64,000 nt of DNA from Torulaspora globosa (taxonomy: Eukaryota; Ascomycota; Saccharomycetes; Saccharomycetales; Saccharomycetaceae), in assembly GCF_014133895.1 (NCBI RefSeq), contig NC_050729.1, positions 186,001 to 250,000 of the forward strand, read 5' to 3'. Within the stretch, counting starts at the first letter, position 1; each line of letters starts with the position of its first letter. Below the pieces are notes generated by a model, which was not told the origin of the DNA, searched no databases, and saw nothing but the letters and a program-made list of their open reading frames with translations. Below are positions 46,329 through 56,519 of the stretch, piece by piece. Made by a program: the position numbers and the translations under genes.

Positions 46329-47423
46329 ATGGACTCGCTGTCTAGGAAGATTCAGAACCTGGGGATCCATGATATCCGGAACGCGGCGCGGTTTGCGCAG
46401 AATATGATAGTGCAGTACGAGCCGTACCAGGTCGACATTCGCAGGGCGACAAACACGGACTCGTGGGGTCCGACGCCGAAACATCTGGCCAAGGTGCTCA
46501 GGAACCGGTACCAGGTGCCGCTGTATCTGATGACGGAGTACACGCTCAAGCGGCTGGTCGACCATGTGGCTACGCGACCCAAGAACCTGTACGAAAAGGC
46601 GCGCAAGGACTACGTGAACTACGGGTCCGAGTGGCGGGTGGTGCTCAAGTGTCTTGCGGTGCTGGAGTTTCTGCTGCTCAACGTCGCGGATGGCGACGAG
46701 CTCAACCAGGTGCGCAGCTGTCTGGTGACCCACAAGCATCTGCTCTCTCGCGAGGTGATGGGCTACCGTGTCGGGGTGTCCAGCGACGGCAAGATGGAGG
46801 TGCACGAGCGCGGGATCCGCAAGAAGTGCGAGCAGGTGCTGCAGCTGCTCGAGGACTCGCAGTATCTCAAGCGCGAGCGCCAGCGACACGCCAGGAACAA
46901 CCTCAAGATCCGCCAGCAGGGCGAGTCGTCGCTGTACAACGCGAACCCCGTGGACAGCAGTGGGTCGTCGCCGGCCGCAGAGGCGCTCGACGACGACGAG
47001 GGCGCCGACGACGAGCTGCCGGAAACCGTGCCGCAGCAGCAGCGCCAGCGTAGGCGCTCCCACATCGAGGAGCAGCGCCGCCAGCGGCGCGAGATCCTCA
47101 GGGAGAGGATCAAGAACACCGAGATCGAGCGCAAGAGGCAGCTCGAGCAGGCCAAGGCCCGCGATGAGCCCGATCTGCTCGACCTGATCGACTTCGACGA
47201 CCTCGACGGGGTAGACGACGACGACTTCGGCGACTTCCAGGGCGGCGACGCCAGCGCTACGTCCTCGAACCCAACGGCCAGCGACATCCTGGACCTGCTA
47301 GATTGGACTGCCGCGCCGGCAGCTCCAGCGGCCTCGACAGATGCTCCCGCTGCCGAGAAGAACGCCCCCAAGAAGCACGACGCGTTCGCTGACCTTTTCT
47401 CGCACTCGAAGTCGCTGATATGA
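46329..47423 (+). CDS. ENT5: Epsin-like clathrin adaptor Ent5
   Basis: A 364-residue protein (S. cerevisiae 411) that works with Gga and AP-1 adaptors in trans-Golgi to endosome transport. The ENTH/ANTH-type domain covers about 20-165 ([20 protein letters not shown], then [20 protein letters not shown]). A basic coiled stretch ([20 protein letters not shown]) precedes acidic adaptor-ear motifs (DDDFGDFQ) and a C-terminus ending [12 protein letters not shown], the family tail. The linkers are shorter than in S. cerevisiae. Codon use is GC-ending. Strand and place match YDR153C. Confidence 0.95.
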   Translation: MDSLSRKIQNLGIHDIRNAARFAQNMIVQYEPYQVDIRRATNTDSWGPTPKHLAKVLRNRYQVPLYLMTEYTLKRLVDHVATRPKNLYEKARKDYVNYGSEWRVVLKCLAVLEFLLLNVADGDELNQVRSCLVTHKHLLSREVMGYRVGVSSDGKMEVHERGIRKKCEQVLQLLEDSQYLKRERQRHARNNLKIRQQGESSLYNANPVDSSGSSPAAEALDDDEGADDELPETVPQQQRQRRRSHIEEQRRQRREILRERIKNTEIERKRQLEQAKARDEPDLLDLIDFDDLDGVDDDDFGDFQGGDASATSSNPTASDILDLLDWTAAPAAPAASTDAPAAEKNAPKKHDAFADLFSHSKSLI

Positions 47424-47463
47424 TTTAGCACTGCTTAGTTGTACATACGTAATCCGTTTTATA

Positions 47464-48222
47464 TCATAGTTTTCTCAACTTGTCGGTCACTGCGCTCTCT
47501 AGCGATTCTTCGTTCTCCTCGTCGTCGCCGGCAAGACCGCGCTCAAAGATGGTACGTCCGGTCATCCTACCGTGATGTGCTTCCAGTCGCCTCTTCTCGT
47601 CCCGCTGATCGATGCCCAGCTCCTTTCTGAACTTGGCTCGCCACTCCAGGAACGACTCGCGGGTCACCTTGGTGCCCCGGAACTTCTTCTGCTCCTCCCT
47701 CTCGCGCGCCTGCAGCTCCAGCTCATGCTGTCTCTCCAGCTTCCCCAGCTGCTCCACGAACCACGTCTCGCACAGCTCCTTCACCGACGAGATCAACGTA
47801 AAGCACATCTGCATGCCAAGCAGCAAATCGTTGTCGATCTGCTCCTCCAGCAGCACCGACAGCTCCGGCACGAACCCATCGAAGTGTATCTGATCCGGCA
47901 GACTCTGCAGTTTTCTGACCACCTTGTTCCCGTGATCGTCGAACTCTTCCTCGCTCTCTTCCTCGTCTTGCTCGTCTGGCCGCGTTTCCACCGCCTTGAT
48001 TCCTATCACTGGAGCTTCATCAGGGTACCTCTCCGGCAGCTCGAACTCCAGACACATCGTATGTTCCGTGGTCAGCCCATTGGCATCCTCCAATTGCGGT
48101 TCCAACCGCACCTCTACCTTGAATTTCACGCCTGGATAGTTCCGATTCAATACTTTCAGCTCATCCGGATAGATAGACTCCAACACTTCCAACTCTTGCT
48201 CCTGCTCACCGCGGTAGTCCAT
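47464..48222 (-). CDS. GIR2: RWD-domain protein Gir2
   Basis: A 252-residue cytoplasmic protein (S. cerevisiae 265) that binds Gcn1 and the GTPase Rbg2 and modulates the general amino-acid control response. The RWD domain fills the N-terminal ~120 residues (MDYRGEQEQELEVLESIYPD, then ELPERYPDEAP). An acidic loop and the conserved C-terminal block GTKVTRESFLEWRAKFRKEL follow. The ATG at 48222 matches the family start. It is convergent with ENT5 and divergent from the TIS11-type gene. Confidence 0.95.
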   Translation of the reverse strand: MDYRGEQEQELEVLESIYPDELKVLNRNYPGVKFKVEVRLEPQLEDANGLTTEHTMCLEFELPERYPDEAPVIGIKAVETRPDEQDEEESEEEFDDHGNKVVRKLQSLPDQIHFDGFVPELSVLLEEQIDNDLLLGMQMCFTLISSVKELCETWFVEQLGKLERQHELELQAREREEQKKFRGTKVTRESFLEWRAKFRKELGIDQRDEKRRLEAHHGRMTGRTIFERGLAGDDEENEESLESAVTDKLRKL

Positions 48223-48242
48223 TCTGGCCAATTCCTCCTAAT

Positions 48243-48250
48243 TGCACCCA
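48243..48250 (+). promoter_or_regulatory. Aft-type iron-responsive element 1
   Basis: TGCACCCA fits the Aft1/Aft2 consensus YRCACCCR. It lies 254-261 bases upstream of the TIS11-type gene and just upstream of the GIR2 ATG. Confidence 0.55.
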
Positions 48251-48352
48251 TCTCGTTTGCTAGCTCATCTCAAATTCATCACTTGGCTCGAATTTTTCAA
48301 TTCCATGTGCGCTCTACCAGCGTGGAAATTGCCATTCTCGACACGGCGATTT

Positions 48353-48360
48353 TGGGTGCA
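48353..48360 (-). promoter_or_regulatory. Aft-type iron-responsive element 2
   Basis: TGCACCCA on the minus strand (TGGGTGCA on plus), a second perfect YRCACCCR match, about 145 bases before the TIS11-type ATG. A partial third copy (CGCACCCT) is at 48437-48444. Confidence 0.6.
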
Positions 48361-48503
48361 AATCATCAAGCAATTGGGACTTCGAGGTGGCTTTGGAAAG
48401 ACAGCTGAGTCAACAACACCCTTAGATAGGCGACGCCGCACCCTCGAGTCAATTGGCCTGGGATTTGTATATATAGCGTGTAGGTTTAGTAGTTGCCAAG
48501 GCC

Positions 48504-49337
48504 ATGCGGACAACTTCGGTGGGAAAACAACGGATGGAAAGGATGGCATACACTAATACAGCGGCGTTCAGTGCGTCGACGGGACCCTCGTCCGTCTTTT
48601 CGAGCGATGATGACCCTTACGACGCTCGCATCCGGGAGATAGAGGAGTACTATGTGAAGAGTCTGTTGAACGATGACGACGAAGAGACAGAGTTTGCGGA
48701 AGCCATGAGCAGCGAAAGTTGGAGTTTTGGGGGATCATCAAAGCCGCCCTTGCGCGGGTACCAACCATTGGGGTATTTCAGATCGTCAATGCCGGCCATT
48801 GTCGAAGTTTCTTCGGGCTCCCGGAGCCCGAAGCAGTTCAGGAATCCATTGGAAGTCGATATCAACAGAAATCTCATGCCAAGCGTCGATCCACTCCCAC
48901 TGACCACCGAGAACCTGCAGAGACTCACAATTTCACCTGGTGCGGCAAAGGAAAGCAGGAAAAGTGAGCACATCGCCAATACCACTCGCAGCGTACCGGA
49001 CTCGCAGCAACAGTTGAACAAAGAACTGTACAAGACGGAGCTTTGTGAATCGTTCACGACAAAGGGAAATTGCAAATACGGCAACAGGTGCCAGTTTGCG
49101 CATGGACTAGGCGAGTTGAAGTTCAAACAGAGATCAACGAATTTCAGGACCAAACCATGTGTCAATTGGACCAAACTGGGCTATTGCCCTTATGGGAAGC
49201 GTTGTTGTTTCAAACACGGCGACGACAACGATATTAAGGTTTATATGAAGGCCGAGAACGGTTTGAAGGCCTCTGCAAGCAAGAGACCAAAGAATCTGCA
49301 TGCTAACGTTAGGGCTCTGCAAAAGATCACATGGTAA
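48504..49337 (+). CDS. TIS11: Tristetraprolin-type mRNA decay factor (ancestor of TIS11/CTH1)
   Basis: A 277-residue CCCH zinc-finger protein (S. cerevisiae Cth2/Tis11 285, Cth1 325). It binds AU-rich elements and promotes decay of mRNAs for iron-using proteins when iron is scarce. Finger 1 spans Cys181-His200 (YKTELCESF lead-in), finger 2 Cys219-His238 (FRTKPCVNW lead-in); both keep C-x8-C-x5-C-x3-H spacing. The N-terminal half contains serine-rich patches including SSGSRSP. A TATATATA box is at 48468-48475, and Aft-type sites lie upstream, suggesting induction by iron deficiency. It is single-copy in this region where S. cerevisiae has two. Confidence 0.94.
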   Translation: MRTTSVGKQRMERMAYTNTAAFSASTGPSSVFSSDDDPYDARIREIEEYYVKSLLNDDDEETEFAEAMSSESWSFGGSSKPPLRGYQPLGYFRSSMPAIVEVSSGSRSPKQFRNPLEVDINRNLMPSVDPLPLTTENLQRLTISPGAAKESRKSEHIANTTRSVPDSQQQLNKELYKTELCESFTTKGNCKYGNRCQFAHGLGELKFKQRSTNFRTKPCVNWTKLGYCPYGKRCCFKHGDDNDIKVYMKAENGLKASASKRPKNLHANVRALQKITW

Positions 49338-49405
49338 GCAGTTACGGAACTCTTCCATGCACACCGCTTATTTATTTATTAGTATGGCGTTTATACTCGC
49401 TAAGA

Positions 49406-52400
49406 TCAGTCATTTTTCTTCATTGGCATAGAAGTCGATTTGGATATGCGAGCCCTCACAGACCTTCTTGTACTCGATAACCGCCGACTGGCGCTCTTTG
49501 AGTTTTCTCCCGGTAGTGGGAATATCTTGCCCGAGTACATGGTGTCGCTGGGATCGTCTGCTATCTCTTCCAAGCTAATTCCTTCCATGTTCCGTTGCAC
49601 CAGATATCTCAATGAGTTGTACCAAATGTTGTGTCGCTGCCTCGTTGCACAGGTTATCTTGACTGTTTTGTTATCGGTGGTTATTATAATGCTCTTATGG
49701 TATAAGCCAGCAGGATACGGATTTGTATCCACAACGCTTTCAACAGAAATAATAGCCGCGCATTTAGTCTTATGATTAGCTGGATTCGACAAAACTGGAT
49801 TTGTCGTTGACCAATACAGCGTTAATGTGTATGGATGCACCCAGAAGAACCTCTCATGACGGCTATTTAAGCCAAAAGGACCAAAATATGGATAGTACTT
49901 GTACAAATACTCACCTATGACGGTTTGTGTCAGTGCAGGTATTATGCTGGGCTCGCTTAGCGAGGCAATCGTGGCTAGCGAAAGAGCTCCCATCGAATTA
50001 CTTCTCTCAATGGAAGAACCAGCTGTGCTATCATTTCTTGCGACAGAGGAACCCCTGGAATGCTTTGGCATGAAAGCAGCGCTATGGGACAATGATTTTG
50101 GAAACTTGAGATGCGCTTTATGTGCGTTTGCTGCAGCACTTTGAGCCGGAGATTTTGGAGAGCTGATAAAAGTTTGTTTCTGCACTTTTGAACCGCCATT
50201 AGGAGTAGGTTGCAACAGCTGATGACTTTTTAGTTTCGCTGGGCTGACGTTTGACGTAAGCTTCTGGTTTTTGGATCGAATCTTCTCTTCTGCGACTTTA
50301 CAAGCCAGCATCCTCTGGCTAGTTAGCAATTCGTTGTAATAAATATCGGAAAGAACCACAACACAACTGCAGCCGAATAGCTTGCAGTCGCTTGACGCTT
50401 CTTCAGGCGAACGGAACAAATGAAACCGATCCGCGATCACTTTCAGATGCGCAATAGCTGCGTCAAAAGTCATATCCTTCTCCCATCCATCATTAGCGTT
50501 TTTCGCCTCGACAGCTTTGGTATCTTGTTCACCATTCTTTGGCGAGTTTTGCAATTGTTCATATACATCATCAGGAATAGCAACTAGATTATGCTGTTCT
50601 GCTCGCTCTATAATCTCTTCAACTGTCAGCGTTGGATTACTCAATTCTTCTTTTATCTGCTCGAAGTGCTCCATTTCGATGGGGACAAGTTTAAATCTTG
50701 ACGCCCATCGAATAATATCATCGGCATTCAAATCAGCGGGCATTTCCTTACCTTCCATCCCGAAGCAATTTTCGCAGTCGTTTTGCTTACCACTTTTAGA
50801 TGCGACACGAGTAGAAGACGGTAGGCATTCAACCCCATTTTGCGCATCCAAATCCTCAACCTGGTCGTCTGAAGTTTCATCCTTCACTTCTGTTTTGATT
50901 ATTTTTGGCTCTATTACCGAATTGAAGTGAGATGACTTTGATGAAATTGATTCTTGTGTGACCTTAAGCCCTTGTGACGCGGCTTTCTCGTTCAGAGTAT
51001 CAAACTCGGATGCCGTTAAAGCAACATATCCCAAATTGGCGACTCTTTCTTTCACATTATCGACAGTCAGATTATCAGTTGTTTCCAGTTGGCGCAGATA
51101 ATCTGCACTCACCGCCTCGAGACCGAACTGATGCGCTAGTTTTTCAACGTAGCAAACATCGACCTCATTTTTATTCAGAAGCTCGCAGTATTCTTGCTTT
51201 TCAAGAACCACCAAATTTAGTTTAGATGCTTCTGCCTCAAGCATTTCTCTTGTGGTTGTGCTCTTTGCAACGGCCAAGAACTTTTCATAGTCTAGCCTAG
51301 TTATAAGAACCAGATCCTTTTTCCTCGCCTCTTTCATCAGGGTGTCCTCATCCAGATCATCCAGATCACTATCTTCATGCGAGTTACTGACGTCAAGCAA
51401 TCCAGGAACCTGCTGTTGCTCCTGTTCTAGAGAACGCTCCGTTTTCACAGATTGAACTTGGTCCGGATGCTGTTCATCATAGTGAGACACGCCCTTACCA
51501 CCGCTCAAAGCCGTTGTCCCCTCTTTGAGATCTTCAAAACTTCTGCTTCGGCTTTGGCTGTGGGGGAGAAAGGCAGGACCTACCGAAGATATGAAGTCTA
51601 TTTCTTGGCCGGAATGATCATGTTGCAAGTCGTTAGCCAAAGAATCATTGCTCCTGGTCTGTGAACATGAAGCATAATCATCCAATGGTGCGACAGATGG
51701 GTGATCGCAAAATTTCAACGGATTTCCTCCGACTGATTTCCTGGCAAAAGGGGTCGGAGAATCCATATGAAAGGTAACGACTTTCATGTCAATCTTCGCT
51801 GTACTTTCCTCAGGACTATCATGCTCATAATGAGCACCCACCAATTTCTTTCTCAGAAGCGCTTTGTATTCTTCAAGAGGCAGCACGGCAAGTGAAAATG
51901 CTTTAGCGCCGTTATAAATATCAGCCTTAGTCAAAGTATATGACTTTTGGTTTTCCTTCAACTTCTTATATTCTTCGTTAGAAAGGGTGACGAATCCTAG
52001 TGTTTTAGTTGGCCCGTACAATTTATCCGACTGTTTATTCTGATTCCGGATGACCTGCTCAAAATACTGCTTGCTCGCTTGTACCTTTGAAGAAGGCGAC
52101 GGCGTTGCTGAGGAAGACTTATATTTTAATTCTTTCAGCAGGTGTTCGTATCTTTCGCTCGCAATCGCTATCATGCCTATCTTTTCTGCTTGTTTTTCTA
52201 TTTCAAGCTTCGTGGGATTATTGAATTTTAGCATTAAAGACTCATAATCGCTCCTTTTAACAAGAACCATTCCCTTTTGATCTGCACATCGCTCAATGGC
52301 TTCATCTGGGGGATATTCTACCTCTGCTTTCAGCATATCAAACTGCTCACGCATCACCACCACAGACGCATGACGAGCAGCCATGGACCTTATTTCGTCC

Positions 52401-55400
52401 AGCGTAGGTTCCTTGACCAGCTCCTCGTACTTCTCAGAAGGTAGTGCAACCATATTGAATTTAGAACAAATGTCAAAGACCTCCCGTTTAGTGACTTTTT
52501 TTATGCAAGCATCGAGCAATGATTGATAACTGTCTTTATCTAATAGAACAAAAGAATCATTCCTAATCATTTTCGTCACATCCAAAGGCTTTTCTATTTT
52601 GTGCACAACAGTCGGGTCCTGAGCTCCTAAAGGAGAACCGCTTTTTACTTCACCTTCCTGACCTGTTGATATCTCTGTATGATTCAGCAGCAATTCATGT
52701 TCTGTCGTTGTTGTGAGTTCAAAACCAGCTTTTTCAAGCATCTTTTGAAATTTGTGTAACGCTTTAAACATTTCCATTTGTTCGATATCGACTAGCACAA
52801 ACCCTATATTGGCAGCCTTTTCCACCAAGAATTCATGCGTCGGGGCGGCAAGTCGTCTCAGACCCTCGTTGTAACTAGGCTCAGATACTAAAACTTTTCC
52901 GAGCGAGGCGGCATGTTTAATAAGAAAGCCCTCTGAAGGATTATCTATTTGCAGTTGCAGCGCCTCATACGAAGTCTTCTCTACGAGTAACTTATTGTAT
53001 TTGAGAGCTTTCTGAGCGAGGTATTCTTCTGAAGGGCTGATCTGCGCACGTTGTATAGCGTCATACTCAGAAGCAAGTAGCATGACGTAACCTAGTCGAA
53101 GCGTTTTTGCCTGCAGTTCTTGAACCGAAGGGTTTTCCAAGCGATTTTTGGTTTTATAATATTCTTCTTCTGAGACAAGTATCCATCTCTTATCGCCTCC
53201 AAAATCATCGTCGAATTCTTGAAAGGAAATACAGTTCAATCTTCTTTCCATTTCCTTGAGCTCTTCCAGTTTAAGCAGGCCATAACCGATTTCTTGGGCT
53301 TTAGCAGACAGATAGTCCATGCTAGATGACTTTGCATGGGACTCATTGCCTGTTGATTCCTTTGGACAAACAAGTAGATGCTCACTTAAGTTTGCTTTAC
53401 TTCCAGGGTGCACTACGGATGGCGCGTCTAAGATGTGCTCGAGCATCCAAGAAATATCCTCGCCGATAGGGGCAGATCCTGCTGCCGATGCATTCTTTTG
53501 CAGATGATCAATCGGATGATCCGATTCAGAAGAAGTAAGTTGGCTCCCCAGCTGGTCGCAATTACTCTGAGCTGCAACTGCATATCCACGAGATCGCAAT
53601 GCAGAAATATGCCCTTCAAGAGGTATGCTGGCTATCCCACATTTAAAAGTTTCATACTCCTGACGCGAAAGGTCGTTGAGATCATGCTTGGCACAATGGG
53701 CCACGATCTGTTCTTGTCCACCGGACTCTGAGCTAACATTTGCACATTGATAGCGCTTATACTCTTCCTGTGCAATCGCGATGTATCCCATTTCCTGTAT
53801 TTTGGTCTTCAAGTCCGAAAGGCTAGCGTTGGCTAACGATGAGCTCTTCAAAACTTCAAGCTCAGGGAGCGGAACCGATACGAAACCAAATGAGTTAACA
53901 GAAAGGACTTTGGACTTGTCCTTTGACATATTTTTGAGCTTCTCAAGCTCCGCTGCTGGTATAAGTGACAAACCATGCTCCTGGGCTTTCTCCCGAAGAT
54001 AGCTACAAGAAGGGTTCTTAAGCAGGGCGTTCACCTGCTCATATTCTGAAGCGAGCACAACAACACATTCGAGACGGGCCGCCATTTCAGATAGTTCATT
54101 TTGTGTTGGTTCAAATAGTTTCCTTTGTGACTCCTCATACAATCTTTTATCTATTAACTCATGACCTTGCGCTACTGCCTTTTCTTTCAGGAATGTCAGG
54201 TCCGGATGCGTTGTCTGCTGGACCAAGGCATGATAGCTGTGGTTATCTATAACAGTGTATTCCTTTTCGTTTATTTTTGTCGTTAAAAATTCTAGGCTGG
54301 GGCAATGGGCGGTCGATTCTAACCTTTTCAGTTCACCTTCTAGCACAAGACGATATCCGAGATTACTTGCCCTTTCAGATAGAAACTGAAGATCGGGGAT
54401 TTCAGCAATCTTCCTAAGCTGAGTTAATTCAACTGACGACACGACAGAGAGACCTCGTGCACCAGCCTTCTGGTCCAGAAAATCGTTCGAAGGGTTTTCA
54501 AAGGTCCGATTTATCTCGTCAAATCTGCCACGCTCGATTAACTGATAACCAAGAGAAGTTGCTTTTTCATCCAAAAATTCCCGAGTTGGTGCGGTAAAGC
54601 AACGGTCCAATTTCTCGGCTTCTTTTTTATCTAACAGAACTGCATCTCGCTTGTTTGCTAACCAGTGAAGCAGTGCCTCGACCTCGCCTTTTTGAGCCAT
54701 TTGCTTCAAATACCCCAGGGAAGGTTCCGATATGTCCCTCTGTAATTGAAGATACAACCTATCAGCTATTACAGTAAAGCCAATTTCCTCAGAATTTGCA
54801 GTCACGAGCGATAAATCAAGTTCCCGAAGTCGATTGATTTCTTGGTTTGTGACAGCCATATAGCCATGTAATTTAAGCTTATCTCTCAAAAAGTCTAGTG
54901 GCGGATCTTCTGTCTTTCTTAATATCTCTAGATAGGTATCCTGCTGGAGAACTTTGTATTTTTCGCCCTCTAATCTGTTGATAATCTCCGGTATTGATAG
55001 GTTCGATATTTGTTTGAGCTCTTCAGGCGAGACAAGTTGCTTCCCTAAGTGGCTTGCCTTCAATCTCAAGCATTCGCTTGTTGGATTGTCGTATTCTTTT
55101 GATTTATTCATCATGTCGTTGTATTCCGTTGATGAAATGACGATGTAACCAGATTCCTTCAATAAAGCGGCCATATGATCGATTTTCTCCACTTGTTCTG
55201 GCGAGCTTCCGTTGCTGACCGACTCTTGATATGTATCCTCCTGAGAAAGAGGATTGTCTGAAACGGTGCACAGTCTGTCATGTTCGCTGTTAGGCGATTT
55301 AATGGCCTGTTGACATTGACACTCCACAGATGTTTTGATCTCAGCTAAGATGTTTTCCTCTTCCGCCTGACTTTCAGAAACATCGTTCAACTCAGAGGCG

Positions 55401-56317
55401 TTACTCGGATCGCTGCCAAATCTAGGCCCATCTCGCTCTTCCTCTTGAGCCTCAATGCTAAAGCCCTTTGCGTCGGGCGTCGCATCAAGTGTCTTGACCT
55501 GTGCTCTGAGCTGAGCAATGATATCACTTGCACTCTTCAAGTCGCGCTGTGCAGATTGAAGTGCCTCGGAGGTTGATTGCTCAAGTTGCTTGCTTTTCTC
55601 CAACTTCTCATGCGATTCTCTATTTTTCAAATGCAAGGTATCATTTTCGTCATTCAGCTCGCAAACATGCTTCCTTAGCTCAGCTAGTTGCGCCATGTGT
55701 TGATTTTTCGTTGACTCCAGCTGCTTCTCAAGGTTAGTGAATTTTAGCTCTGAGACCTCCAGATCCGTTTTGAATTGTCTTGCAGACTCTGTTTCCAGCT
55801 TAAGAGTTCGATTGTTTTTACTAAGCTTTTCTCTCAGGCTTCTGGCTTCAACCGAAACGCTCTGCAATTTATTTTCTAAATCCCAATTGGTGTCCCTTAG
55901 TGATTGCAACTCCTTGACGACTATTTGGTGTGTATTGCTCAGTTTCTGATATTTTTCCTTGAGCTCTTCATGGTCCTGTTTAACAGCCTGTAGCTTCCTT
56001 TTCTTTGACTCGTTATCAGCCTGCAATCTTCTACACTCAACCAACAAGTTTTCACTGAGCCCCATGACAAAGGTCATATCCTGACTGCTGTTTGACGCTA
56101 GCAGACCACTGTGAGACGAGCTACCTGCAAACATAGGCATCGAGTTTCGCTCATTTCTGCTCAACATACCAGAGGGAGCTGCGCTAGCGCCCCTATGATC
56201 ACCGTTCCCTTCATTGGCATTGTTGTGGTTCCACTTTTTCCGCGTTTCATCGTTGAGCTGCTTATGCATATTTTCAAGCTGAGTCAACAGTGACTCTCGT
56301 CTGTGAGGATGCGACAT
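49406..56317 (-). CDS. NUM1: Cortical anchor protein Num1
   Basis: A 2303-residue protein (S. cerevisiae 2748) that tethers mitochondria and dynein to the bud and mother cortex. The N-terminal ~290 residues are coiled coil, the region that binds Mdm36 and mitochondria in the family. The centre is a long series of degenerate ~30-35-residue units with the pattern P-S-x-x-F-L-x-x-K-A-x-x-x-G-Y-x-L-I-x, unlike the near-identical 64-residue repeats of S. cerevisiae. The C-terminal PH domain (about 2105-2235; GEYLYKYYPYFGPFG, then RHERFFWVHPYTLTLYWST) binds phosphoinositides. The basic tail ends MPMKKND. The ATG at 56317 is the first in frame. Confidence 0.94.
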   Translation of the reverse strand: MSHPHRRESLLTQLENMHKQLNDETRKKWNHNNANEGNGDHRGASAAPSGMLSRNERNSMPMFAGSSSHSGLLASNSSQDMTFVMGLSENLLVECRRLQADNESKKRKLQAVKQDHEELKEKYQKLSNTHQIVVKELQSLRDTNWDLENKLQSVSVEARSLREKLSKNNRTLKLETESARQFKTDLEVSELKFTNLEKQLESTKNQHMAQLAELRKHVCELNDENDTLHLKNRESHEKLEKSKQLEQSTSEALQSAQRDLKSASDIIAQLRAQVKTLDATPDAKGFSIEAQEEERDGPRFGSDPSNASELNDVSESQAEEENILAEIKTSVECQCQQAIKSPNSEHDRLCTVSDNPLSQEDTYQESVSNGSSPEQVEKIDHMAALLKESGYIVISSTEYNDMMNKSKEYDNPTSECLRLKASHLGKQLVSPEELKQISNLSIPEIINRLEGEKYKVLQQDTYLEILRKTEDPPLDFLRDKLKLHGYMAVTNQEINRLRELDLSLVTANSEEIGFTVIADRLYLQLQRDISEPSLGYLKQMAQKGEVEALLHWLANKRDAVLLDKKEAEKLDRCFTAPTREFLDEKATSLGYQLIERGRFDEINRTFENPSNDFLDQKAGARGLSVVSSVELTQLRKIAEIPDLQFLSERASNLGYRLVLEGELKRLESTAHCPSLEFLTTKINEKEYTVIDNHSYHALVQQTTHPDLTFLKEKAVAQGHELIDKRLYEESQRKLFEPTQNELSEMAARLECVVVLASEYEQVNALLKNPSCSYLREKAQEHGLSLIPAAELEKLKNMSKDKSKVLSVNSFGFVSVPLPELEVLKSSSLANASLSDLKTKIQEMGYIAIAQEEYKRYQCANVSSESGGQEQIVAHCAKHDLNDLSRQEYETFKCGIASIPLEGHISALRSRGYAVAAQSNCDQLGSQLTSSESDHPIDHLQKNASAAGSAPIGEDISWMLEHILDAPSVVHPGSKANLSEHLLVCPKESTGNESHAKSSSMDYLSAKAQEIGYGLLKLEELKEMERRLNCISFQEFDDDFGGDKRWILVSEEEYYKTKNRLENPSVQELQAKTLRLGYVMLLASEYDAIQRAQISPSEEYLAQKALKYNKLLVEKTSYEALQLQIDNPSEGFLIKHAASLGKVLVSEPSYNEGLRRLAAPTHEFLVEKAANIGFVLVDIEQMEMFKALHKFQKMLEKAGFELTTTTEHELLLNHTEISTGQEGEVKSGSPLGAQDPTVVHKIEKPLDVTKMIRNDSFVLLDKDSYQSLLDACIKKVTKREVFDICSKFNMVALPSEKYEELVKEPTLDEIRSMAARHASVVVMREQFDMLKAEVEYPPDEAIERCADQKGMVLVKRSDYESLMLKFNNPTKLEIEKQAEKIGMIAIASERYEHLLKELKYKSSSATPSPSSKVQASKQYFEQVIRNQNKQSDKLYGPTKTLGFVTLSNEEYKKLKENQKSYTLTKADIYNGAKAFSLAVLPLEEYKALLRKKLVGAHYEHDSPEESTAKIDMKVVTFHMDSPTPFARKSVGGNPLKFCDHPSVAPLDDYASCSQTRSNDSLANDLQHDHSGQEIDFISSVGPAFLPHSQSRSRSFEDLKEGTTALSGGKGVSHYDEQHPDQVQSVKTERSLEQEQQQVPGLLDVSNSHEDSDLDDLDEDTLMKEARKKDLVLITRLDYEKFLAVAKSTTTREMLEAEASKLNLVVLEKQEYCELLNKNEVDVCYVEKLAHQFGLEAVSADYLRQLETTDNLTVDNVKERVANLGYVALTASEFDTLNEKAASQGLKVTQESISSKSSHFNSVIEPKIIKTEVKDETSDDQVEDLDAQNGVECLPSSTRVASKSGKQNDCENCFGMEGKEMPADLNADDIIRWASRFKLVPIEMEHFEQIKEELSNPTLTVEEIIERAEQHNLVAIPDDVYEQLQNSPKNGEQDTKAVEAKNANDGWEKDMTFDAAIAHLKVIADRFHLFRSPEEASSDCKLFGCSCVVVLSDIYYNELLTSQRMLACKVAEEKIRSKNQKLTSNVSPAKLKSHQLLQPTPNGGSKVQKQTFISSPKSPAQSAAANAHKAHLKFPKSLSHSAAFMPKHSRGSSVARNDSTAGSSIERSNSMGALSLATIASLSEPSIIPALTQTVIGEYLYKYYPYFGPFGLNSRHERFFWVHPYTLTLYWSTTNPVLSNPANHKTKCAAIISVESVVDTNPYPAGLYHKSIIITTDNKTVKITCATRQRHNIWYNSLRYLVQRNMEGISLEEIADDPSDTMYSGKIFPLPGENSKSASRRLSSTRRSVRARISKSTSMPMKKND

Positions 56318-56519
56318 CTTGTTAAATTAGGCTTTCAGCAGACCCTAGCGAACTTATCAGACCGGCCACATATGTCACTGAGCTTCACTCTAGCAGTGGT
56401 AAAGGGATTGTTTATGGTCAATCTTGTATATCTGTCGGGAAGAGCTCGGACTTGGAGTAACTTTTCACGAGAGATCGCATTTTCGTGGGGAATTATGGAG
56501 ATTAGCCGCCGAGCTTTCG

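Noticed and set aside
47572..48408. 278-codon plus-strand frame opposite GIR2.
   Set aside because: It is Leu/Gln-rich, antisense to a clear gene, and has no recognisable domain.
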